The notes under the pieces are model-generated. The model had not been told where the DNA came from and ran no database searches. It was given only the letters and a program-made list of their open reading frames with translations. Shown here piece by piece: positions 45,154-55,185 of a stretch of DNA of 64,000 nucleotides. Source of the stretch: Ailurus styani (lineage: Eukaryota > Chordata > Mammalia > Carnivora > Ailuridae); NCBI GenBank assembly GCA_002007465.1, contig LNAC01000346.1, forward strand, positions 945,863 to 1,009,862, given 5' to 3'. Both the position numbers and the translations under genes were made by a program. Each line of letters begins with the position of its first letter. Within the stretch, counting starts at the first letter, position 1.

Positions 45154-45658
45154 TGTGATGGTTAATTTTATGTGTCAGTTTGACTGGGCTAAGGGATGCC
45201 CAGGTAGCTGGTAAAGCATTATTTCTGGGTGTATCTGTGAGGGGCGTTCTGGAAGAGATCAGCATTTGAATCAGTAGACCTAGTAAAGGAGAATTGCCCT
45301 CACCAATGTGGGAAGGCATCATCCAAACTGTTGAGGGCCCAAAGGACCAAAAAATGGAGGAAGCACGAATTTACTTTCTCTTCTTAAACCGGATGTCCAC
45401 TGTCTTCTGTCCTTTGGTATCCGAGCCTCTGGCTTTTGGATTTGGACTGAATTACACCACTGGCTTTTCAGTTTCTCCAGCTTGCAGAGAGCAGATTGTT
45501 GGACTTCTTGGTCTCTACAACTTCATAAGCCAATTCCTATAATAAATCTCTCTCCTTCTCTGACTCCTCTTTTCCTTTCTTCCCCTTTCCCACTCTCTCC
45601 CTCTCTCTCTCTAATACATACTTCTGGTTCTGATTCTCTGGTAACCTTAACTAAAACA
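45154..45658 (+). mobile_element. ERVL-type solo LTR
   Basis: TGTGATGGTTAATTTTATGT start, 'GGGATGCCCAGGTAGCTGGT', 'GGACTGAATTACACCACTGG', 'AAGCCAATTCCTATAATAAA' with an AATAAA signal, and an end near ...ACTAAAACA. A CT-rich tract replaces the microsatellite-prone site. It is the same family as the minus-strand copies at 28.2 and 32.2 kb. No internal region or 5-bp duplication is visible. Confidence 0.8.
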
Positions 45659-47790
45659 AGTTTGCTTAGGCTACACAGAGTTTCCCTTCTCTGAAACTAG
45701 TGCCTATTCTATGGACATAACTCTGTTCCCTAGATGCTAATAATAAGGTATATACAAAATGAAAGAAATCAACATTTGCATCTCATGTTGTATAGCAAGA
45801 TCATCTATCTACATGCTGCAGTGTATGGTGGTTAATTTAGTAATAAATAATGACCAAGCTACTAACACTTTGATGTATCAATCCCTTTTCATCTGATTAT
45901 CAACTAAGTGGGACATGCTAAAAATCAGCCTACTGGATGTTTTATATAGAGGGAGGTGCAAGAGACCCACAGGAATATTCAGAACAGAGAAGCTGAAAAG
46001 AATGCAGAAGAGTAGGAAGAAGGACTTTATGGTAGTGGTTAAGGACTGGAAATAGAAAGAAGGGTTGATGAATAAGGAGTGAAGACGATGAGAACAATTT
46101 TAAAAAGGCATGAATAACCTTGTTTTAGTTCCCAATTTTTGCCAATATCAGCACTGCCAGTAAATATTAATGTTGATTCATACAGCCTTCAAATATGACC
46201 CCTGCATGCTATTTTATAGTCTAAATCTCTTGCATAGGTGAATGAAAATAGAAATTGCTACAAGTTATTTGTGCTTGGTTAACACCTTTTGTAGCTCTCA
46301 AAAAACTTTTTAAAGACACACATATTTCTTCATCTGAAAATCTTTCATTTAAAACAAGTATTTATATGACTCTTTTTAATCAATTGTATGACTTTTTTGT
46401 AGACTCCCCTATAATACTTCACTACTTACTTAGCAATGAATGAATTGCCCAACTGCCTATAAAACAAGTTGATGACATAACTTAACCAACACATGTTGTG
46501 AAGGTTTGAAGACATAAATTATTTAAGTAATAGTAACAAAAACAAAGAGCTACAGCAAATACTCATCAGAGAAAAGGGGTGCCAACAACTGCAGATGATC
46601 CTTCTATTCACCATCATCTAAACTAATTACAAGGCCTGAATTATGGAACGTATTTTCTTGGCCCTTAGAAATACCTTCTTTAGTTATTATGTATCATTTA
46701 GATTATATGGTATACCAAAATTACTTTATACATTTAAATATTTATATCAAATAACCTACAAATTAAAATGCCGGGTTTTTTTAGTTCAAATCTACTAGCC
46801 TTACAATATTGTCATGGAGAATTTAACTGATTAAATATTCATACATAGTATGAAAGATTTATTGTACAAAAGCTGAAATAGTAGGTGAACAGAATGCTTC
46901 AGTTTTGTTTTTTATTGAAGCATTTGATCAAGCAACAATGTTTAAACAAGCTAAAATACTGAAAGAGAATTTTAGATTTAAAACATGGCTTTGATGTCAT
47001 GTATTTTTACTCCCAAATGGCTTATTCAACACTCGTTTCTCTTCAGATCATACAAACCGTTTGCCTTTTACAAAATGGCTTATTTATTATTGCTATTCTC
47101 TGACCAGTTCTCAGGTATTTTTCCTACATTTCTTGAGAAACTGAATTTATTTCAAAACTGTATATTTAGTAGCAAAAACTATCTCTTAAATTATAAAATT
47201 TATGTAAATTAAAATAAAACAAGATGGCAAATATTTATATTTTAGCTGGACTAGAAATAGGTGTTTTGTATTGTTGTTGTTTTAATTTTACTCCTTAAAG
47301 TCTGGTTTGAGACAGATGCTACTGAGGATGTGAAAAAATACACAAGTCTATGCTTAAGTTATGAAATAATTTTTTGATATTTCATTATTGTAGGATATAG
47401 TCCACTTCAATGATATAGCTAAGAGGTAATGAAAAACACTAAATGCTTAAAGAAACTTTTATCTGGATTTCAAAATCACTATTTGCTGCTTGCTCTGAAA
47501 GACCTGATTTTCTTTCTTAGAAAAGTATTCAGAGAGGTTTAAGCTGCAATATTATTTTTAGAATTGCTCAATTTTATCTCCCAGGGTCGAAGGGGAACCT
47601 AAAAAAATATTCTGTTTTAAATATACTCTAATCAACCTTTCATCATCATCATGACAGAGAAACTTCTCCTATAAAGGAAACCAGTGATCATCACGTTATT
47701 AAATCCAATTGTCAATCTTAATCCTTATGTTTGGCTGTCAGCCATAATTGTTGTTTTGTCTTCCTACAGTAGAACATGGATTCTTTTACA
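45659..47790. other. Unassigned AT-rich DNA
   Basis: About 2.1 kb without a named element. Frames at 46255-46443 and 46985-47212 are hydrophobic by composition and have no domain. Confidence 0.4.
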
Positions 47791-48240
47791 CTTCTCTCAG
47801 TGAGAGTTAAGGTCTGTGTCCCCTCTCCTATATGGTGGAGGTCACCCTGTACCACTTTCTGGACCCGGATCTTAAGAGACAGAAAGCTTCAACCTGTTGT
47901 CTAAAAGAACAGCCCTAAGTCACCATGCAGTAAGTCTGATTCTACTGAGACTGCCAAGGTGGAAATGCCATTTGTAGGTGCTCTGGCAGACCAACCCCAG
48001 TTGAACTCAGGCTTCCACACACCCCTAGTAAGAAGCTACACACGTGATGGAAAGTGTACTGGTCCCTTCAGATTAGTCCTCCAACTAGCCAGTTCCACTG
48101 AGGACCTTAGTCAATAGTAAGAACAGCAAAAGGATCACCCATGTGAGCCCAGCCCAAATTCTTGACCCAAAAATTATGATATAATAAAATGCTTGCTGTT
48201 TTAACTAGCTAAGTTTCAAGGCGGCTTCTCTTTTTTTTTT
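47791..48240 (+). mobile_element. MaLR/MLT1-like LTR
   Basis: 'ATGTGAGCCCAGCCCAAATT', 'TGACCCAAAAATTATGATAT' and 'TTGCTGTTTTAACTAGCTAA' match the 3' half of an MLT1-group LTR, with AATAAA near 48183. The 5' end is uncertain. Confidence 0.6.
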
Positions 48241-48255
48241 CCCTTTTTAATCATA

Positions 48256-48427
48256 GGGTGCCCTTAGCTAAGCATCCAACTCCTGGTCTTGGCGCAGGCC
48301 AGGATCTCAGGGTCACAAGATCCAGCCCTGCATCTTCCAGGCTCTGCGCTCAGCAGGAAGTCCACTCAAGACTCACTCTCTCCCTCTGCCTCTTCCCCTG
48401 CCCCCACCATCTCAAATAAATAAATAA

Positions 48428-48458
<31 letters not shown>

Positions 48459-48469
48459 ATCTTTAAAAA
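48256..48469 (+). mobile_element. CanSINE, older, with (AAAT)n tail
   Basis: The diverged head GGGTGCCCTTAGCTAAGCAT and 'GATCTCAGGGTCACAAGATC' are followed by CTCTGCCTCTTCCCCTGCCC. The long AAAT array (about 48414-48461) and CTTTAAAAAC complete the tail. Confidence 0.85.
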
Positions 48470-48701
48470 CTATCATGAGGACTATACCAAAGATATACCC
48501 AAAACACTAAAGAGACATAATAACCTAATACAAAGCATGACCATGGATTGACTCTGGTTTAAAAAATAATACTAACAGCTATAAAAGCCATTTTGGAGAC
48601 AACTGGGGAAATCTGAACACGAATGTGTTATTAGATAGTAAGGAATTACTGATATTTTCTTAGATATGAGAATGGTGGTGTGCGTATGTAGGAGGATGCT
48701 C

Positions 48702-48826
48702 TTTTTTTTTTTAAGATTTATTTAATTTAGAGAAACACAAGGAGCAGGGAGAGGGCCACAGGGAGAGGGAGAGGGAGAGGATCCCAAGCAGACTCCCTGC
48801 TGAGCAAGGAGCCCGAGGCAGGAATC
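48702..48826 (-). mobile_element. CanSINE fragment, head missing
   Basis: A T run and AAGATTTATTTAATTTAGAG are followed by GA repeats and 'CTCCCTGCTGAGCAAGGAGC'. It then stops before the 'GATCATGACCTGAG' and head part, so it is 5'-truncated. The adjoining sequence is L2-like. Confidence 0.85.
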
Positions 48827-48835
48827 AAGGTGGCT

Positions 48836-50125
48836 TCTTTTTATTATAATTTACTGACACTGCTTCCAAGACAGCAATATCTCCTGGTGTTCCTCCCACC
48901 TCATGACAGCTTATTCTCTTCTTGTTGGTCATTCCTTGGCTGGTTCATTCACCCTGTAATGTTCATGTCCCTGACTGAGTCCTTGGCCTTCTTCCTTTTC
49001 TATCTGTATTGCAGCTATTTGATAATCTAACATAGTCTCATAGCTTTAAATGTCAACCATGTACTAATGAGTCCCAAGTGAGATGACATGAGATGTAGGA
49101 CTCATATCTAACTGCCTACTCAAACTTCCACCTACATTTTCTTTTCTTTTCTTTTTTTTAAATATTTTATTTATTTATTTCACAGAGGGAGAGAGATCAC
49201 AAGTAGGCAGAGAGGCAGGCAGAGAGAGAGGAGGAAGCAGGCTCCCTGCTGAACGGAGAGCACGATGCCAGCCTCAATCCCAGAACCCTGAGATCATGAC
49301 CTGAGCTGAAGGCAGAGGCTTTAACCCACTAAGCCACCCAGGCGCCAGCCACCTACATTTTCTATAGACAAATCAAACAAAACACTTCAACTAAACACTA
49401 CTCCTCCCTGACAGTATCTCTCTTTCAGTGACCAAAGGAAAACCATATAATTTATCTTTCCAACTAGGGATTTTCAAAGTAAAAGATGTACTAAACTGGA
49501 TCACAGACATAAGTTGAGATATATAACTGGGATGTAGGGTCTCCCTAGAAATCTATTCTTCAATGTTCAGATTAAAAAAGAAACAAACAAACTCTGGAGT
49601 CACCTCTGATTCCTTTCTTTGCCTTATACAACCATCACTTAATCCTTCTCCAACTACTACAGTCTTTTTTTTGTGCAAACTGTCTCCCAGTTTCCTTCAG
49701 TCAAAACCAAAGTTCGTAACATGACTTGCAAATACAATATGTGATGGCTCCCATTCCATCTCTATTATATCAGCTACATTGTCCTCCTTGTCTTTGCAGT
49801 GGTTCTCCTTTTGTGTACGATATCTTCTAGATACCATCTTGGTTTGCTCTTTCAACTTCCTTCCTGCTGCTCCACTGTCCTCATCTCAATGAGGATGAAC
49901 CTGATCATCCTTTCAAAATTGCCTGTGGTTCCCCAACACCCTGCCTGGCATTTCTGATCACCTTTTAATGTGTTATATAATTTACTCATATATTAGTTTT
50001 ACTTTATCTATTTAGGTTACCCACTGATAATTGCAAAACTCTGTATGATCACTGACACATTTCTTTCTAGTGCCTAATGTGATGCTTCACATAGAGAAGA
50101 TGCTACTTATTTATAAATAAAATAA
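48836..50125 (+). mobile_element. L2 element, 3' part, interrupted by a CanSINE
   Basis: In order: 'TCCTTGGCCTTCTTCC', 'TAGTCTCATAGCTTTAAATG', 'TATCTAACTGCCTACTCAAA', then after the SINE 'GCTGCTCCACTGTCCTCATC' and a 3' end like 'TAGTGCCTAATGTGATGCTT'. The order matches L2. It has no usable reading frame and is as old as the placental radiation. Confidence 0.7.
49143..49348 (-). mobile_element. CanSINE, young, nested in L2
   Basis: 'CAAGTAGGCAGAGAGGCAGG' and 'AAGCCACCCAGGCGCCAG' identify the reversed young form. CCACCTACATTTTCT is repeated exactly at 49128-49142 and 49349-49363. It splits the L2 cleanly. Confidence 0.95.
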
Positions 50126-51490
50126 TAAAATGAATGGATGGTAATTTACAGGTTGTTGATATGGCCATAGAAATGCATGGATCAAATCTAGGTATAGTGA
50201 CAAAGAGAGTTTTTAAATTACATTACGATACTGTCATTTTTGAGCCCACATCTTAGGTGTTTTTCTCATGTAGGTGATGTTTTCATATGTGTGAATGCTA
50301 TTTACATTTTAAGCAACATTTGTATTTTCTTTCAGTTAGCTATTTTATGTTTGTTTTTGTCATGTACTTGTTTTCTCTGCCTGAGATTATTAGTAATGCT
50401 TAGTACAAGTGAGAGATATTTGCAATCTGTCACATTATGCTTCCAGCTTGACAGTTCTGTCAGTTCTGTGATTTGCAGTCCTGTACATGTTTTGATTCCT
50501 GTAAATTACACAGTAAACCATTTTTGCCTTTATCATTTGATACAAAAACTTAAAAATAATTGTTTCAAATATGTTATTTTTAAAAACGTAAAAGGGCTAT
50601 ATCTTAAAAGCAAAACTATATCTCTTATTTTGATGTGAGTGTGAATAAATATTGGCCTTATCTCAACCAACCTCATGAGGCTGTGATATGATCCTATCAC
50701 AGCAACTGCAATCACTTACTAACAGATTGACTACTGTATAAATTGAGTAATTTCTTAGTCATCATTTTAAATATAATATTTTCTGAAAATATTTTTTGGC
50801 TCTGATTAAAATGTACTTGAGTAAGGGACTTACTGTGTGAAAGGAAAACTGGTCATTTGTTTTATAGAAGACTGCAAATAGAGAAGGTTTTATAACTGCT
50901 TTCTTTTACATCATGTTTTATTTATCTAAAAATAATATTCATAAAATTGATTTTTTGTTGTGGATTTAACAGTTTACTGACAAAGTATTAAAAATAAAAT
51001 ATTACTATATTAAATATTAAAAGTAATGAAGAAACAATGTGTTTATTTCACATGTCTATATACCTCTTTCATTATGCTACAATTGGTTATTTAATGTACA
51101 TATTTCATTAAGAAATTAAACAATTCATTATCCATATTTTACAGCAACAGGTAGCCAACCTTGACCTTTTAAGTTAGTTATATATTTTTGACTGATAGGG
51201 TTTTTTTTTAATTATTAGTCATTTTATGTTCTTTATAAACCAGGCTTCTGAGTATGTTCCCAACTCAGTATACTATCATCTGAATCCTGACTTCACTATA
51301 AGGCAGTTTTCATTTTAAGAGAATGAAGGACACACCCAAACCAGTAAAAGAACAACCAAAAATCCTCCCATATAGCATAACATATAATAAGCATACACAT
51401 GCATTATTAATATAATGTAAACCATATAAAATAGGTGATACTGTAAATTCTGCATTATCCTTGGTTATTTGCTTCTGTCATAAATCCTAT
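50126..51490. other. Unassigned AT-rich DNA
   Basis: The open frame at 50240-50638 (132 codons) is Cys/Leu/Phe-rich with hydrophobic stretches but no family resemblance, splice bounds or initiation context. I treat it as a chance frame. Confidence 0.45.
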
Positions 51491-52492
51491 TTTTAAAGTA
51501 TAGTTAACATACAGTGTTACAGTAGTTTCAAGTGTACAATATGATTCACTTCTATACATTCCTCAGTGCTCATCATTATAAGCGCACTTAATCTTCTTTA
51601 TCTATTTCACCCATCCTCCCACCCACCTCCTGTCTGACAGCTACTGATTTGTTCTCTGCATTTAAGAGTCTATTTTTTTGTCTCTTTTTTTTCATTTGTT
51701 CATTTGTTTTCTTAAATTCTACATATGAGTAAAATCATATGGTATTTGTCTTTCCTTGTCTAATATATTTCACTGAGCAATACACCCCTTAAATCCATCC
51801 ATATTGTTGCAAATGGCAAGATCTCATTATTTTTTTTGTGGCTGAGACATATTTCATTATATTTATACACCCCCCACATCTGCCCATTTTTAAATCAGAT
51901 TATTTGGGTTTTTTTCTCTTTTTTTGGCACGGGGTTGTATACGTTCTTTATATATTTTGGATATCAACCTCTTTTTTTTAAGATTTTATTTATTTGACAG
52001 AGAGAGAGAGATCACAAGTAGGCTGAGAGGCAGGCAGAGAGAGAGGAGGAAGCAGGCTCTCCACTGAGCAGAGAGTGCGATGTGGGGATCGATCCCAAAA
52101 CCCTGAGATCGTGACCTGAGCCAAAGGCAGAGGCTTTAACCCACTGAGCCACCCAGGCACCCCAGATATCAAACTCTTACTGGCTATATCAATTGCAAAT
52201 ACCTACTCTCATTTGGTAGTTTGCTTTGTTTCCTTTGATGTACAAAAGCTTTTTATTCTGGTATAGTCCCAAATAGTTTACTTTTGCTTTTATTTCCCTT
52301 CTCTGAGGAGACATATCTAGAAATATGTTTCTATGACTAATGTCAAAGAAGTAACTTACTAAGTTTTCTTCTAGGAGGTTATAGTTTCAGATCTTAAATT
52401 TAGGTCTTTAATCCATTTTAAGTTTATTTTTGCATATGTGTAAGAAAGTGGTCTAGTTTCATTCTTTTGTATGTAGCTCTGTGGCTCTGATA
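51491..52492 (-). mobile_element. Carnivore L1 3' end, interrupted by a CanSINE
   Basis: On the plus strand: AAAGTATAGTTAACATACAG (reversed 3' end), 'CTACATATGAGTAAAATCAT', 'GTTGCAAATGGCAAGATCTC'. After a junction near 51884 it continues with 'TTCTTTATATATTTTGGATA', 'TTTTGCTTTTATTTCCCTTC' and 'TAGGTCTTTAATCCATTTTA'. About a kilobase of ORF2 expected at 51884 is missing, so it has an internal deletion. Non-coding. Confidence 0.82.
51973..52164 (-). mobile_element. CanSINE, young, nested in L1
   Basis: T run, AAGATTTTATTTATTTGACAG, 'CAAGTAGGCTGAGAGGCAGG', 'GAGCCACCCAGGCACCCC'. GATATCAACCTCT (51960-51972) and GATATCAAACTCT (52165-52177) flank it with one difference. Confidence 0.95.
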
Positions 52493-53530
52493 GTAGTTTT
52501 GCCTAACTTCAACAAATTGAATTGGTATTTCTGACTTTCTCATGTTTCTCCAGTTAAACTGTAAACTCCCAAACATAAAGCCATTGAACAAATTTAAAAA
52601 GTAAATATATGGGTTTATCTACCATTGGTGCTCAAAGTATTAAATTGTATGTGGTGTTTTTCTAACGTGTATCTTATGAATCATGAAAACATACTAGCCA
52701 AAATGCCAAAACCTAACAGAAAGCACGTATATAAACATAAATATATTTATAATCACAAATTTGTCAAGATATGCTGAGTGATAGAAACTTTACGGAAAAG
52801 AGAACAAACTGCATGATTCTAATTATACCTAGTTCTCTAACAGGCAAATTTAGTCTATGGTAAAGAAAAAGAATGGTGATGAACTACTAAAGGGTGGGAG
52901 TGAAGATTGAGCGGGAAGGAGTTGGAGGGAACTTTTTGGATGAACAGCAATGTTTAATAGCTATTTGTATTACACAGTCATATGCATTTGTCAAAATATA
53001 TAGAATAGCATAACTAATATTTAAGCATTTAATTGTGTGTTTTCAACTTGTATAATATATAAGAAATTTGAGGAATAAAAATTTCTCAGAAAAATTTGTA
53101 TATTAATTTTTCAAATTCTTTTCCCAAAGATTTTTTGATGATACTCTCCTCCTTTTACATATATGCAAAATCATGAGATATTAATATTATCAAAGGCTTG
53201 ATAAAATTCCATGAAGAATGGAATCTGACTATATAATTTCAGTGTTAGTTACATTTTACATTAACCTCTCTTGATCTCTATTTGTTAAGAAAATTGACTT
53301 GGGTCCTCAAACACAATAAAAGCAAATTATAATTTTTTGCCATGAATTAATATATAAGAAAAAGAACTCTTATTTTCTGTTAAAATTTGGTATATTTAGC
53401 TTTTCTATCAAACAAAACTTCTGTTGTATACATTCCTAAAATTATACTATCTTGACCAAAGTGTTTTACATAATCAGTGATTCTCATATAAATACCTGGC
53501 TTAGAAACAGAATTCTCTTGAATCTTGTTT
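52493..53530. other. Unassigned AT-rich DNA
   Basis: No recognised gene or named repeat. Confidence 0.4.
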
Positions 53531-53545
53531 AAATACCGGCATGAC
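53531..53545 (+). repeat. Target-site duplication of CanSINE
   Basis: AAATACCGGCATGAC is repeated exactly at 53747-53761. The CpG-containing site is unmutated in both copies. Confidence 0.95.
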
Positions 53546-53746
53546 GGGCGCCTGGGTGGCTCAGTGGGTTAAAGCCACTGCCTTCGGCTCAGGTCATGAT
53601 CCCAGGGTCCTGGGATCGAGGCCCACATCGGGCTCTCTGCTCAGTGGGAAGCCTGCTTCCTCCTCTCTCCTCTCTCTGCCTGACTCTCTGCCTACTTGTA
53701 ATCTCTCTCTCTGTGTCAAATGAATAAATAAAATCTTTAAAAAAAA
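53546..53746 (+). mobile_element. CanSINE, very young
   Basis: The consensus-like head GGGCGCCTGGGTGGCTCAGT and body are followed by 'GCCTGACTCTCTGCCTACTTG', AAATGAATAAATAAAATCTTT and an A tail. The target duplication is a perfect 15 bp and CpG sites in the head are retained. It is a strong candidate for a recent insertion. Confidence 0.97.
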
Positions 53747-53938
53747 AAATACCGGCATGACATTTATGTAAATAGGAAATACTAAGCATGAATTTGTTCT
53801 TATGGGTCCCACTTGATGCACAGGCCTCTAATCAGAAAGAATGCAGTGTACTAAGTAACTACTGTTCTGTTAAAAACCCACAGTAAGTATAAAATGATTT
53901 ATAAGTAACTAATCATTTGCCTTTAGAATAAAAGGCAG

Positions 53939-54134
53939 GGGCACCTGGGTAATTCAGATGTTGACTGAATATTGATTTCAGCTCAAGTCATGATCTCAGG
54001 GTTGTGCGACTGAGCCCCACACTGGGCTCTGGTTCAGTGCAGAGTCTGCTTGTCTGTCTCCCTGTGTTCCTCTCCCCACACCCCTTTCTCTCAAATAAAT
54101 AAACATATAATCTTTAAAAAAAAAAAAAAAAAAA
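53939..54134 (+). mobile_element. CanSINE, older
   Basis: GGGCACCTGGGTAATTCAGA head, 'CAGCTCAAGTCATGATCTC', 'CCCCACACTGGGCTCTGG', CTCAAATAAATAAACATATAATC, A18. Its tail runs directly into the next SINE. Confidence 0.9.
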
Positions 54135-54136
54135 GA

Positions 54137-54426
54137 GGGGGCCTGGGGGGCTCAATTGGTTAAGCGTCTGTCTTTGGCTCAGTTCACCATCCCAGGGTTC
54201 TGGGATTGAGTTCCGCATCAGGCTCCCTGCACAGCAGGGAGCCTGCTTAAGCGTCTGTCTTTGGCTCAGTTCACCATCCCAGGGTTCTGGGATTGAGTTC
54301 CGCATCAGGCTCCCTGCACAGCAGGGAGCCTGCTTCTCCCTCTTCCTCTGCTGCTCCCCCTGCTTCCGCACTCTCTCTTTCTCTCTCTGTGTCAAATAAA
54401 TAAATAAAATCTTAAAAAAAAAAAAA
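54137..54426 (+). mobile_element. CanSINE with an exact 87-bp internal tandem duplication
   Basis: The head GGGCCTGGGGGGCTCAATTG is followed by two identical 87-bp body copies (54160-54246 and 54247-54333). The second leads into 'GCTGCTCCCCCTGCTTCCGC', a CT run, AAATAAATAAAATCTTAAA and A-rich end. Length is about 290 bp against about 200 for neighbours. It inserted into or next to the poly(A) of the preceding SINE. Confidence 0.92.
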
Positions 54427-54484
54427 GGAATGAGAGGCAAACCAATGTCAGTAAGCCAATGAGTAAGTAAGCCCAGAATGATGA

Positions 54485-54845
54485 TGTGACAGTTAATTTT
54501 ATGTGTCGATTTGGCTTGACTATGCTACCCTCTTATCTGCTCAAATACTAGTCTAAATGTTGTAAAGGTTCTTTTTAGATGTGGTTAACATTTAAATTGG
54601 TACACAATGGGTAAAGTAGATTATATCCCATAATATGGGTGGGCCTCAGCCAGTCAGCTGAAGGCTTTAAGAGAAAATATGGAAACACTGAGAAGAAAGA
54701 AATTCTTTCTCTAGACAATCTTTAGACTTCAGACAGCAATATCAACTCTTGGAATTTTGAACTTCCAGTTCCTACAGTCATAAGTGTCCCTGTAATAAAT
54801 CTCTCTTCATTGATTGATTCTGTTTCTCTGGAGTTCTCCAATACA
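54485..54845 (+). mobile_element. ERVL-type LTR, diverged
   Basis: TGTGACAGTTAATTTTATGT start, 'GGTGGGCCTCAGCCAGTC', 'CCTGTAATAAATCTCTCTTC' with the AATAAA signal, and an end near TTCTCCAATACA. It is shorter than the 45.2 kb copy and has internal deletions. Confidence 0.65.
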
Positions 54846-55129
54846 AATTATGAAGACTTAAAGAAAATGTGGCATAGGTAGCACACTATATACTTTCTCA
54901 ATGTCCACTTTTTGCACAAACCTTACCTATCTATGCACTAATTCGAATATGTAAATCCTCTACCATAAGGCAGAACTCTCAAAATATTGTACATAGTGCA
55001 AGAAATAATACAGACTAGTCTTTCAATACTGCCCCTGCACTGGAAATGTGCTCAATGATCACACAATGTTTAGAAGGAGTACTTTTCACATCCAACACTA
55101 GGTGTGTCAGCAATGTAAAAAAATAGAAG

Positions 55130-55185
55130 ACTCTGAGTCATTTCAGACTGCTATAACAAAGTAAAACAGACTGGGTGACTTAAAG
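55130..55185 (-). mobile_element. MaLR LTR stub
   Basis: 'CAGACTGCTATAACAAAGTA' and AACAGACTGGGTGACTTAAA are the reversed LTR end of an MLT1/MST-type element. It is cut off where the L1 starts. Confidence 0.55.

Noticed and set aside
50240..50638. 132-codon plus-strand open frame with hydrophobic segments
   Set aside because: It lies in AT-rich DNA with no family resemblance, no splice sites in register and no conserved motif. The hydrophobicity follows from T-rich codons.
54114..54440. 108-codon minus-strand frame with a repeated protein block
   Set aside because: It is antisense to the CanSINE; the protein repeat reflects the 87-bp DNA duplication.
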